DNA from: Rhizobacter sp. | GTDB taxonomy: Bacteria > Pseudomonadota > Gammaproteobacteria > Burkholderiales > Burkholderiaceae_C | Length of the DNA: 46,077 bases | Assembly: GCA_021153565.1 (NCBI GenBank) | Contig: JAJKJU010000258.1 | Span: forward strand, 1-46,077 | Direction: 5' to 3' | In this document: positions 1-8,183 of the stretch, piece by piece | Layout of the letters: each line of letters begins with the position of its first letter | Numbering within the stretch: position 1 is the first letter of the stretch | The notes under the pieces: generated by a model | Told to the model about the DNA's origin: nothing | The model's database searches: none | What the model saw: only the letters and a program-made list of their open reading frames with translations | Translations under genes and position numbers: made by a program

Positions 1-490
1 ACTACTGCAAAAAGCCACCCGTTCACGGGTGCGATTCAAACTGATGTGTATGCCTTCAGGTTGCGGACACCGATTTCCGTTCAGGGCTGACCCTTCGATA
101 CGCCGCAGGCGTACCCTGCCCTGAGGTATCGAAGGGTCAGCCTGAACGGGGGGTGTCTCGACGAGATGCTCTCCGTTGGCATCTATGGACGGTCGTCGCT
201 TGAAGCTGCTTCTACTGCAAAAGCCCCCCCGTTCGCCCTGAGGTATCGAAGGGCTTTGCGGGCATCGTGAGGGGGCTTCGATACGCCGCAGGCGTGCCCT
301 GCCCTGAGGTATCGAAGGGTCAGCCTGAACGGGGATGTCTCGACGAGATGTTCCCCGGTGTCCCTGGACGGTTGTCGCCTGAAGCTGCTTCTACTGCAAA
401 AACCCACCCGTTAGCCCTGAGGTATCGAAGGGCTTAGTGGGCATCGTGAGGGGGCTTCGATACCCCAGCCTGAACGGGGGGTAGTCCCTT
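1..490. repeat. Palindromic repeat cluster upstream of the fusion ATPase
   Basis: Several copies of a dispersed palindromic element lie here. They are recognisable by the arms CCCTGAGGTATCGAAGGG and CTTCGATACGCCGCAGG, and end in 'CAGCCTGAACGGGG'. Two units of about 178 bp are arranged in tandem, starting near 209 and 387; both open with 'TTCTACTGCAAAA'. Positions 28-48 match the 21-bp terminal sequence of the MITE-like element at 7562-7774. About 70 bp from 28 onward reappear inverted at roughly 7703-7775. No coding signal is convincing. From 490 to 631 I see only unique sequence that presumably carries the promoter of the next gene. Confidence 0.8.
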
Positions 491-631
491 CCCAAGCACC
501 TCGTTCAAATGAGGGGATCGCCAAGCTTCGCATCGCCGCGTAGACTGATTTGCCACGAGGGGGCGGGTGACCGTCACGTGCCAATGTTTCGCTAGCGTCA
601 CGACTACGCTGGCCGTAGCGCGAGGCCAACC

Positions 632-2650
632 ATGTATGAGCGGCATTTCGGGATCGCGGGTCCGCCGTTCCAACTGAGTCCGGATCCGTTTTTCTACTTC
701 GACAGCACACCGCACCGAGAGACTATCGACGCGATGCGGAAGGCGTTCGTGGGCGAGCTGCCGTTTGTCGTCCTGAGCGGAGAGATCGGCGCAGGCAAGA
801 CCACCGTTCTGCATACATGGTGCGCAGAAGTGGAATCCTCCGGCATCGCCGTGGGCCACATTGCGAACACGCAGCTCGACGCAGACGAGTTGATGGCCTC
901 CATCTGCCATGCGTTTGGTATTCCGATGGGCCCCGGATCGGGCGACGAACGAGATGGAGAGATGCTCGGCCTGTTGCGCGCCCTGCGCGAACGGGGCGCG
1001 CTCCTCGTCATCGACGAAGCACAGAATCTGGACCAGGGCGCCCTGCGACGTCTCGTCGCACTGGCTGACATGGCGGATGAAGAGGGCGTGCGGATTCGAA
1101 TCTGCCTCGCCGGTCAGCCCGAGCTCCGTGCGTTCATGGAAAACCCGGCGCTGCAGGACTTGCAAGCCCGTGTGCAGCATTCATGCCATCTGGGTCCACT
1201 GGACGCGGAACAGACGCGGCAGTACATCGAGCATCGACTGACGAAGGTGGGATGGGACGGTGCGCCCTCTTTCGACGCGACAGCATTCGACGAAATTCAT
1301 CGACTCACAGGTGGCATACCGCGCCGCGTCAATGTGCTGGGCAACCGGCTGATGCTGTCTCAGTTTCTGAACGGCACCGCGCGTATCGACGCACGGGCCG
1401 TCATCGCGACCGCCCATGCACTTCATGCAGAGATCGGCGAGGAGGCGTTCATACACGCGCCGTCGATGGCGGCCAAGCGTTGGCAGCGGAATGTGCCATT
1501 CGAGCGCGGCACAGTACTCGTGGTGGCCAGCGGGCGCAGCGATCACATCAAGGCGGTTCCGCTGCTGCGTGCGATGAGCGGGCGTCGCGATCTTCCGCCT
1601 GTGAGGCTCGTGAGCGTGTCGGACGGCGGCGTCTGGCGGCGCAACCGTGACCTTCATGGCTTCATCGGCCTCGGGCAAGAGCCTCTCGAACTCGTCGATG
1701 ACGCTGGGGCCTCGCTCGATGAGATCGAATCCGCCTTCGAACGCCTCATCGACTCAGGCCTGCCTGGCGCGGCTGTGGTGTTCGACGGCAATGAGACAAC
1801 GCGCCGTTGCGCACGTGCTGCACGGGACTTCGACGTGCCGATCGTGCATGTGGGTGCTGATGCACAGAGCGCGGACGAGTGCGACGATCCTCCATCAGCG
1901 AGGGCTGCCATTGCCCGGCTCGCCGACCTGCGATTCAACTCGCAGCCGTCTGATGCCGCGGCCTCTGCATTGCTGCGAGGAGCATTCCGGCAGGATGCTG
2001 CCTTCTTCGGGGTCGGCAACATTCTGATCGACGCGGTGCATCTGGCGCTGCAATTCGCTGAGCTGACATCGCCCCGAGATGGCCCAGTGCTTTCTCCGAG
2101 CGAATGCCTGGGTGGGCCACGCGGCTATGGTGTCATAGCACTGAAGCAGATGCCTGCCGAATCGCGCGCAGCCTGCCGGCACGACATCGTGCCCCTGCTG
2201 CGCGACCTGAGCCGCGACTTGCCGCTTGTATGGCCCATGCGACGATCCACCATGCTGGCCATGAGAGACAGCGGTCTTGCCCGCAGCTTGGCGGGTGATC
2301 GCATCGCCTGCATTGAGGAGTTGGGGCATGCCGGCTTCATTCGCCTCGTTCGCGACGCGACTTGCGTTCTGACAGATAGTCTTGATGTGATGGAAGAAGC
2401 CGCGGCACTCGACGTGCCGTGCCTGTCGCTCGGCGCCCGACACGAGGGGCAGGGCGAGGAGGGTGATTGGGTGTCGGCCTTGCACGTGGGCAACAGCGTG
2501 GCCCGAGCCACGCGGGCATTGTGGGAGATCCTGTTCAATGTTGCCGATCCCCCTGCACTCCCAGCCTTGTGGGACGGCCATGCCGCACCGCGCATTGCCG
2601 CGCATCTCGCCCACTGGCTTGCCGTCTCGGTCTCAGTTCGTTCGGGGTGA
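632..2650 (+). CDS. ExeA/GspA-type AAA+ ATPase fused to a degenerate UDP-GlcNAc 2-epimerase-like domain
   Basis: This encodes 672 residues. Residues 1-280 are an ExeA-type ATPase of the EPS/PEP-CTERM-locus subfamily: N-terminal motif HFGIAGPPFQLSPDP, Walker A GEIGAGKTT near residue 50, Walker B LLVIDEAQNL near 127, and a GGIPRRVN sensor-type motif. Residues about 291-672 align by eye with the WecB encoded at 28544-29650 over the whole epimerase fold. Matching stretches are VLVVASGRSDHIKAVPLL, PLVWPMRRST, CVLTDSLDVMEEAAALDVPC and PALWDGHAAPRI. The family's catalytic His region (HRPSN in WecB) reads KQMPA here, and DSGGLQEE reads DSLDVMEE, so this half is probably not an active epimerase. A GAGG ribosome site lies 6 nt before the ATG. 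The usual family length is about 280-350 residues. The ATPase call is secure; the role of the fusion is unknown. Confidence 0.9.
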   Translation: MYERHFGIAGPPFQLSPDPFFYFDSTPHRETIDAMRKAFVGELPFVVLSGEIGAGKTTVLHTWCAEVESSGIAVGHIANTQLDADELMASICHAFGIPMGPGSGDERDGEMLGLLRALRERGALLVIDEAQNLDQGALRRLVALADMADEEGVRIRICLAGQPELRAFMENPALQDLQARVQHSCHLGPLDAEQTRQYIEHRLTKVGWDGAPSFDATAFDEIHRLTGGIPRRVNVLGNRLMLSQFLNGTARIDARAVIATAHALHAEIGEEAFIHAPSMAAKRWQRNVPFERGTVLVVASGRSDHIKAVPLLRAMSGRRDLPPVRLVSVSDGGVWRRNRDLHGFIGLGQEPLELVDDAGASLDEIESAFERLIDSGLPGAAVVFDGNETTRRCARAARDFDVPIVHVGADAQSADECDDPPSARAAIARLADLRFNSQPSDAAASALLRGAFRQDAAFFGVGNILIDAVHLALQFAELTSPRDGPVLSPSECLGGPRGYGVIALKQMPAESRAACRHDIVPLLRDLSRDLPLVWPMRRSTMLAMRDSGLARSLAGDRIACIEELGHAGFIRLVRDATCVLTDSLDVMEEAAALDVPCLSLGARHEGQGEEGDWVSALHVGNSVARATRALWEILFNVADPPALPALWDGHAAPRIAAHLAHWLAVSVSVRSG

Positions 2651-2717
2651 GAGGCGGCTGAGTAGGTGATGAGGCGACTGATGCGGCTGAGAATTTTTCT
2701 TGGCGACATCAAATGTC

Positions 2718-2788
2718 CGTTCGCACTGAGCTTGTCGAAGTACCCGTCACGTCCCGGTGCAAGGCTTCGACAAGCTCAGCCCGAATGG
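2718..2788. repeat. Inverted repeat with GAGCTTGTCGAAG arms
   Basis: The arms GAGCTTGTCGAAG (about 2728-2740) and CTTCGACAAGCTC (about 2764-2776) form an imperfect palindrome. This belongs to a different dispersed-repeat type from the GGTATCGAAG elements that follow. It lies just downstream of the fusion ATPase stop and could fold as a hairpin in RNA. Confidence 0.7.
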
Positions 2789-2995
2789 GAGTTGAGTGCA
2801 CGCGGAGAAAAGGAACTGCCAGTTTCCGAGAAGCCTCTCCGTTCTCAACTCGTTCACACAACCCGTTCGGGCTGAGGTATCGAAGCCTCGTCGTTCGCAA
2901 AGAGGCCCTTCGATACCTCAGGGCGAACGGTGTTGTGGTGCGAACGGATGGTGTTGTTGGGATCCCTATCGACAGCCCGATCACTCTCACAGTCC

Positions 2996-3103
2996 GTTCA
3001 CGGTTCACAACAAGTTCACGGTTCACAACAAGTTCACGGTTCACAACAAGTTCACGGTTCACAACAAGTTCACGGTTCACAACAAGTTCACGCTTCACAG
3101 CCC
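2996..3103. repeat. 18-bp tandem repeat, five exact copies plus one degenerate
   Basis: The unit GTTCACGGTTCACAACAA repeats head to tail at 2996-3085. A diverged sixth copy at 3086-3103 runs into the next palindrome. There are no variable spacers, so it is not a CRISPR array. Confidence 0.9.
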
Positions 3104-3431
3104 GTTCGGGCTGAGGTATCGAAGCCTCGTCGTTCGCAACGGGGCCCTTCGATACCTCAGGGCGAACGGTGTTGTGGTGCGATCGGGCGATGTTGTTGGG
3201 ATCGACAACTCGTTCAATCTCAGATTCCGCTCACCCGTTCACAAGTCGTTCACGACTAACAACCCGTTCGGGATTCACGTTCCATTCCCAATTGAAACTC
3301 GTTCGGGCTGAGGTATCGAAGCCTCGTCGTTCGCAACGAGACCCTTCGATACCTCAGGGCGAACGGTGTTGTGGTGCGAACGGACGGTGTTGTTGGGATT
3401 CTTATCGACAGCCCGTTCACTCTCACAGTCC

Positions 3432-3503
3432 GTTCACCGTTCACAGTCCGTTCACGGTTCACAGTCCATTCACGGTTCACAGTCCGTTCACGATTCACAA
3501 CCC
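3432..3503. repeat. Second 18-bp tandem array, four variant copies
   Basis: Four 18-bp units related to the array at 2996 (core GTTCAC-GTTCACAGTCC) lie at 3432-3449, 3450-3467, 3468-3485 and 3486-3503. They decay into 'TTCACCCTTCACGCTTCAC'. A shorter third version lies near 3846-3890. Confidence 0.85.
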
Positions 3504-4179
3504 TTCACCCTTCACGCTTCACATTCACAGCCCGTTCGGGCTGAGGTATCGAAGCCTCGTCGTTCGCAACGGGGCCCTTCGATACCTAGGGCGAACGGTG
3601 TTGTGGTGCGATCGGGCGATGTTGTTGGGATCGACAACTCGTTCAATCTCAGCGTCCGCTCACCCGTTCACAAATCGTTCACGACTAACAACCCGTTCGG
3701 GATTCACGTTCCATTCCCAATTGAAACCCGTTCGGGCTGAGGTATCGAAGCCTCGTCGTTCGCAACGAGACCCTTCGATACCTCAGGGCGAACGGTATTG
3801 TGGTGCGAACGGACGGTGTTGTTGGGATTCTTATCGACAGCCCGTTCACTCTCACAGTCCGCTCACCGTTCACAGTCCGTTCACGCTTCACAACCCGTTC
3901 GGGCTGAGGTATCGAAGCCTCTGCCTTCGCAACAAATCCCCTTCAATACCTCAGGGAAAACTGTGTTGGCTTGCGAAAGGTGCGTTGCCCGTTTCGCTGC
4001 ACCCTATCGACAACCCGAGCTCGGTCACATCAACCGAATCCAATAGTCGTCAACACATGCCCCTCCAACCCCCAGGATAAAGGGTGGTCACGCGGGGTGT
4101 AGAGCGTAGACTGGCCCGAGCAGGAGATCGAGAACATCGTGGTTTCGAGCCGCACGGCTCAACTCAGGAAGGGTGACCG

Positions 4180-4839
4180 ATGAAGGGCTTGGATTCTCGC
4201 GATCAGGCGTTCACGCAAACGACCGTCGTCCGCACCGCGGCCCGATGGCTCGCGTTGTTCAGTGCTGCCATCATGGCGACAGCTTGTTCGTCGCTTGCAT
4301 CTCATCCACCCGCGCCTCGTGTCGTGGATGCGCCCGCGCAGCGCTACAAGATAGGGCCGCTCGACACGCTCAACATCGTCGTGTGGCGCAATCCCGAACT
4401 CTCATCCACCGTCACAGTCCGACCCGACGGATTCATCTCGACACCCCTTGTCGAAGACATGCAGGCCGCGGGGCGCAACCCCGCCGACCTATCTCGCGAC
4501 GTCGAGAAAGCCCTCGCAAAGTACATCCGCGACCCGGTCGTCAGCATCGTCGTGGGCGGATTCCAGGGCATCTATTCGGACCAGATTCGCATCGTGGGCG
4601 AAGCAGCCAAGCCGCAAGCAGTGCCTTATCGCCAGAACATGACCATCCTCGACGTCATGATCCAGGTCGGTGGAATGACCGATTTCGCGGATGGCAACGG
4701 CGCGGTGCTGATTCGTGGTGCCGAGAGCGGCAAGCAATACAGCGTGCGGCTCAAGGATCTGCTCAAGCGTGGTGACATCGCGGCGAATGTGGCCGTCATG
4801 CCGGGCGACATCATCATCGTCCCGCAAAGCTGGTTCTGA
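4180..4839 (+). CDS. Wza-type polysaccharide export lipoprotein
   Basis: A 219-residue outer-membrane lipoprotein of the polysaccharide biosynthesis/export family, in the short form linked to PEP-CTERM-type EPS loci. A signal segment at residues 20-35 ends in a lipobox (ATAC, Cys36). The poly-export domain follows (QRYKIGPLDTLNIVVWRNPEL, then VRPDGFISTPL). A SLBB-like segment occupies residues 130-219 (VGEAAKPQAVPY, then MPGDIIIVP at the end). AGGAAGGG lies 6 nt before the ATG. Family knowledge: these proteins multimerise into the periplasm-spanning EPS exit channel. It is the first gene of a co-oriented set with the beta-barrel protein and the second ATPase. Confidence 0.93.
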   Translation: MKGLDSRDQAFTQTTVVRTAARWLALFSAAIMATACSSLASHPPAPRVVDAPAQRYKIGPLDTLNIVVWRNPELSSTVTVRPDGFISTPLVEDMQAAGRNPADLSRDVEKALAKYIRDPVVSIVVGGFQGIYSDQIRIVGEAAKPQAVPYRQNMTILDVMIQVGGMTDFADGNGAVLIRGAESGKQYSVRLKDLLKRGDIAANVAVMPGDIIIVPQSWF

Positions 4840-4873
4840 AGAGCTTGAGAGTTCTTCGTTGGACTATCAATTT

Positions 4874-4978
4874 CCCGTTCAGGCTGACGCTTCGATACCT
4901 CAGGGCAGGGTACGCCTACGGCGTATCGAAGCCCTTGTCCCAACGCTCCAAGCCCTTCGATGCATCAGGGCAAACGGG
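4874..4978. repeat. Palindromic element between export and beta-barrel genes
   Basis: A copy of the GGTATCGAAG-family palindrome (CCCGTTCAGGCTGACGCTTC through CATCAGGGCAAACGGG) sits inside the ~220-bp gap between two EPS genes. It probably forms an RNA hairpin in their shared transcript and may tune differential expression; that role is inference. Confidence 0.75.
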
Positions 4979-5060
4979 TCCTTTTCTCAGAGCGAACGGG
5001 TCCTTTCTCAGAACGAACGGCTGCCGCGTGAACGTCGAAAAACTCTCAACCTCTGACTCC

Positions 5061-6632
5061 ATGAGGCGCATCAACGCCCTGACCGCCGCGATTGCGCTGG
5101 CGCTCATGCCGTCCGTTGCTAGCACGCAGACTCAGCCTGCCGTGACCCCGGTGGACCTGATCCCGCCGGTCATGACCCCACCAGTCATGACCCCGCCGGC
5201 CCTGATTACCGTCGATGGCACCGTAACGGCAACCGACAACGGCGCGCTCGCTGCGGCGGGCGAGGAACGACACGACGTCATAGTCTCCGTGACGCCGAAG
5301 CTGGCATACATCCGGCGTGGCGCCGGACTCGATCTCAAACTTGATGCGGCCGTCACGTTCCTCGACTACGCCAACGGGACGCAACGCGGTGGGGTTCTGC
5401 CCGAGCTGGGAGCGTCCCTGAAGAGTACCGTCGTCGAACGCTTGCTCTACATCGATGCGGCGGCGCGCGTGCGCCAGTCCGAGGTGGATCCGTTCGGTTC
5501 ACGTGCCGACAGCGTGACGGGGGCGAATCGGCGTACGGAGGGAAGCTACAGCATCAGTCCATACATCGACCGCGAGATCTGGCGTGATACCTCGCTGCTC
5601 GCGCGGCACGATGCGAGCCTGACGACCAACGGCGCAGGCGACGGCACTCGGCTGGTTTCCAACCACAGCCTGGTGCGGGTCGAACGCAAGCCGGTCCCGC
5701 TGGGTGGCGCCATCGAGTGGACCAGACTCGACAACGAATCCAAAGGCGTTACGCAAAGCCGCTTCAAGCTCGACACGGTGCGTGTGCGTGGGAACATCGA
5801 ATTCGGTCAACAACTCGTGTTGGGGGCGGTCGCGGGAAGGGATCACAGCCGCTTTCTTCTGAGCGATCAGAACGACTCGCTTTACGGAGTCAATGCCAAG
5901 TGGAGTCCCGGCCCGCGAACGGACCTGTCGGCCAGCGTCGAACATCGATTCTTCGGCAGCGGCGGCGAACTAACGTTTCGCCACCGTATGCCGTTCTTTG
6001 CAGTCTCGCTCGAGGCGAGGCGGCAACCGGTGATGTCGCAGACGTCGCTTGGCGGGTTGGGCCAAGGATCAGACCTGCGGACCTTACTCGACGGCATTCT
6101 TACTACGCGATACCCCGATCCCACGGCTCGTGCGGGTCTCGTCAACACACTCGTCTCGAATCTCGGTCTTGACACCCGGACGATCAACCCCGTGGATGTG
6201 GTGGCTGAGTATCCGCAGCTTCTGACTTCCGGCAGCGCATCCGTGGCATTTCTTGGTTCGAGAAACACCGCATCGCTCACCCTCTTCGGGCAGACCCAGC
6301 GTCAACTTTCGCGCGACGGGGATCCATTGGCCGCGGCCGTGGCCGCAACGGCAGATAGCCGGCAAGTGGGCGGATCGTTCCAATTCTCTCGACGACTCAC
6401 GCCTCAGATGTCCGCCGACGCGGCAGTGAGATGGTCGAAGATTTCGGGGATTGCGGTGCGTGAGGGAGACGTGAGCGAGGACAAATCCCTGCGCCTGTCG
6501 CTTCTGCAGAATCTATCTCCGCGCACAAGCATGTCAGCTGGCTTTCAGCAAAACCGGTTCACGACCACGGTCAGCGGCCAGCATCCCTATCGTGCGAATC
6601 TCGTGTTCGTCGGAATGGGCCATCGCTTTTGA
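5061..6632 (+). CDS. Outer-membrane beta-barrel protein of the EPS/PEP-CTERM-associated family
   Basis: A predicted 523-residue exported protein. The frame stays open upstream to 4845, but that part reads through the palindromic repeat. I therefore start at the ATG at 5061, which gives a clean signal peptide (MRRINALTAAIALALMPSVA, cleavage near ST/QTQ). A short proline-rich stretch repeats PPVMTPPVMTPPA. The rest alternates polar and hydrophobic residues in long strands, as expected of a porin-like barrel, and ends in an aromatic residue (GHRF), typical of outer-membrane proteins. It resembles the TIGR03016-type proteins that accompany this export system. It stops 7 nt before the next ATPase, so the two are surely cotranscribed. 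The exact function is unknown; an outer-membrane export or accessory role is inferred from position. Confidence 0.8.
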   Translation: MRRINALTAAIALALMPSVASTQTQPAVTPVDLIPPVMTPPVMTPPALITVDGTVTATDNGALAAAGEERHDVIVSVTPKLAYIRRGAGLDLKLDAAVTFLDYANGTQRGGVLPELGASLKSTVVERLLYIDAAARVRQSEVDPFGSRADSVTGANRRTEGSYSISPYIDREIWRDTSLLARHDASLTTNGAGDGTRLVSNHSLVRVERKPVPLGGAIEWTRLDNESKGVTQSRFKLDTVRVRGNIEFGQQLVLGAVAGRDHSRFLLSDQNDSLYGVNAKWSPGPRTDLSASVEHRFFGSGGELTFRHRMPFFAVSLEARRQPVMSQTSLGGLGQGSDLRTLLDGILTTRYPDPTARAGLVNTLVSNLGLDTRTINPVDVVAEYPQLLTSGSASVAFLGSRNTASLTLFGQTQRQLSRDGDPLAAAVAATADSRQVGGSFQFSRRLTPQMSADAAVRWSKISGIAVREGDVSEDKSLRLSLLQNLSPRTSMSAGFQQNRFTTTVSGQHPYRANLVFVGMGHRF

Positions 6633-6639
6633 GTCATTG

Positions 6640-7494
6640 ATGTTCGAAGCACACTTCGGATTCAGCGCCGCGCCTTTTCAGCTCAGCCCTGATCCCAGCT
6701 TCTACTTCGAGAGCAAAGGTCATGGTCAGGCGTTGTCATACCTTAAATATGGCGTGTACCAGCGAGAGGGCTTCATCGTCGTCACCGGCGAGATAGGTTC
6801 GGGAAAGACGACATTGGTCCGAGCGCTGCTGGAAGGACTGGACTCGCGCGAGTTGGCTGCCGCCCAGGTCACTAACACTCAGCTCGATTCCTGTGACCTA
6901 TTGCACGCGATCTGCACTGGATTCGGCGTGCCGATTTCCGGGACGTCGAAAGCCCAAATGCTGGCCACGCTGGAGGCATTCTTCGTGGCCCTTGCGGCGG
7001 GGGGGCGGCGTGCACTGCTGATCATAGATGAGGCCCAGAACCTTGGTCTCAAGGAGATCGAGGAATTGCGCATGCTCTCCAACTTCCAGTTGGGTAGTCA
7101 CGCCTTGTTGCAAAGCTTCCTTGTGGGGCAACCTGAGTTGCGGCTGATGCTGCGGTCGAGTGCCATGGAGCAGCTCAGGCAGCGAGTCATCGCCTCGTGT
7201 CACCTGGGGCCGTTGACCGTGGACGAGACGCGTGCCTATATAGAGCACCGTCTTCAACACGTGGGGTGGAATGCCCGCCCTGCGATTGCTGATGACGCAT
7301 TCGCTCCGATTCACGTGCACACCGGCGGAATCCCCCGCCGTATCAATCTACTGTGCACGCGGATGCTTCTTGCCGCCTGGTTAACCGCAAGGGATGACAT
7401 TACCGCTGTTGATGTGACAAATGCCGCAGTCGAGTTGCGAGGCGAAATGGGTGGGGAAGGTTTGCCGGAGACAGGTTTGTCGGCGGTGAAATGA
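6640..7494 (+). CDS. ExeA/GspA-type secretion ATPase, PEP-CTERM-locus subfamily
   Basis: A 284-residue AAA+ ATPase. It begins MFEAHFGFSAAPFQLSPDP, has Walker A GEIGSGKTTLV near residue 51, Walker B ALLIIDEAQNL near 128, and HTGGIPRRINLLCTRML near 225. It is a close paralogue of residues 1-280 of the protein at 632-2650 and has the usual single-domain length. The ATG at 6640 lies 7 nt after the barrel gene's stop; in-frame extension upstream would overlap that gene. Proteins of this family are thought to energise export or assembly at the inner membrane in EPS loci, by analogy with ExeA/GspA. Fragments of this gene's 3' end recur at 10343-10454 and 13184-13326. Confidence 0.92.
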   Translation: MFEAHFGFSAAPFQLSPDPSFYFESKGHGQALSYLKYGVYQREGFIVVTGEIGSGKTTLVRALLEGLDSRELAAAQVTNTQLDSCDLLHAICTGFGVPISGTSKAQMLATLEAFFVALAAGGRRALLIIDEAQNLGLKEIEELRMLSNFQLGSHALLQSFLVGQPELRLMLRSSAMEQLRQRVIASCHLGPLTVDETRAYIEHRLQHVGWNARPAIADDAFAPIHVHTGGIPRRINLLCTRMLLAAWLTARDDITAVDVTNAAVELRGEMGGEGLPETGLSAVK

Positions 7495-7509
7495 GAAAGA
7501 ACGATGTTA

Positions 7510-7539
7510 GGGCGGTTGCAAGGATGAAGTGCAACGCCC
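7510..7539. terminator. Hairpin just after the ATPase gene
   Basis: GGGCGGTTGCA (7510-7520) pairs with TGCAACGCCC (7530-7539) with one bulge and a 9-nt loop, 16 nt past the stop. No T-run follows, so intrinsic termination is only possible, not shown. Confidence 0.45.
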
Positions 7540-7561
7540 GTTCATGATCAAGTCATAGACG

Positions 7562-7774
7562 GGTGCGATTCAAACTGATGTGAAGTCATCAACACCCGTT
7601 CGCCCTGACCCTTCGATACCTCAGGACAGGGTCGCTTCGCGATCGAAGGGCTTGTGGAGCGTCGGGATGGGGCTTCGATACGCCGCGTACCCTGCCCTGC
7701 GGTATCGAAGGGTCAGCCTGAACGGAAATCGGTGTCCGCAGCCTGAAGGCATACACATCAGTTTGAATCGCACC
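7562..7774. mobile_element. MITE-like element with 21-bp terminal inverted repeats
   Basis: A 213-bp non-coding segment bounded by perfect 21-bp inverted repeats: GGTGCGATTCAAACTGATGT(G) at 7562-7582 and its complement at 7754-7774. Its interior consists of the dispersed GGTATCGAAG palindromes. The 10-mer GTCATAGACG occurs immediately before the left end (7552-7561) and one base after the right end (7776-7785), as expected for a target-site duplication. It encodes nothing, so it would need a transposase in trans. The same terminal sequence is at 28-48. Confidence 0.7.
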
Positions 7775-7827
7775 GGTCATAGACGACTGCCACACGTATA
7801 TGCATTGGCTTGGAGTTGTACTCATTT

Positions 7828-8183
7828 TTATTGACCACAATCCTGGCGCACGGCGGGCAGCTGTTCGAGCAGCACAGGCAGCGCCGTTTGCACCGTGCCC
7901 CACACCACGTCGAGGTTGATTTCGAAATAGCCGTGGGCAATGCGGTTGCGCATACCGCGCATGCTTTGCCCGCGGCACTTCGGCGTGCTCCTGGGTAAAC
8001 TCGGCGTAGCCCTCCATTACCTTCGTGGAGGCCTCGCCAATGATGATGAGACTCATGATGACGGCCTGCTGGGTGCGCTTGTCCTTAAGGAAGTCGTCCT
8101 TGGCAAGGCCCTCCAAGAAGGTGCACGCATCCGTCGCCTTGCTGCATGTGGCCGACGTAATCAGGTAGGCGGTTCTCACTCAT
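7828..8183 (-). pseudogene. hepT: HepT-type HEPN toxin gene broken by two frameshifts
   Basis: Reading across frames recovers a full HepT (DUF86/HEPN) protein in three pieces. MSENRLPDYVGHMQQ starts at the ATG ending at 8183. ATDACTFLEGLAKDD through IIIGEASTKVMEGYAEFTQ follows. MRGMRNRIAHGYFEINLDVV runs to a TAA at 7828-7830. Frameshifts fall near 8137 and between about 7963 and 7976. The HEPN RNase motif R-x4-H-x-Y (RNRIAHGY) survives but is out of frame with the start. The start overlaps the mntA stop as ATGA, the normal arrangement. Sequencing error could explain the frameshifts, but the neighbouring toxin parE is also broken. Confidence 0.85.

Larger units (their letters stand above)
2863..3962. 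repeat. Array of six ~68-bp palindromic elements
   Basis: Six copies of an imperfect palindrome lie at about 2863-2930, 3102-3169, 3300-3366, 3531-3598, 3728-3795 and 3894-3962. Left arm: CGTTCGGGCTGAGGTATCG. Right arm: CGATACCTCAGGGCGAACGG. The loop contains CCTCGTCGTTCGCAA. The last copy is degenerate. Between copies the spacer is rich in 'GTTCAC' words. A block of about 340 bp (3101-3440) is repeated almost exactly at 3531-3868. Open frames crossing this array simply translate the repeats and are not credible genes. It fills the gap between the fusion ATPase and the export gene. Confidence 0.9.

Noticed and set aside
2996-3503. Regular short repeats that might suggest CRISPR
   Set aside because: The 18-bp units are directly adjacent with no unique spacers, and no cas genes are present.
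3169-4080. Long plus-strand open frame of about 300 codons
   Set aside because: It runs through the palindromic and tandem repeats, and its translation is the same peptide repeated; no ribosome site or family match.
4845-5060. N-terminal extension of the beta-barrel protein
   Set aside because: It translates a palindromic repeat, and the ATG at 5061 gives a proper signal peptide.
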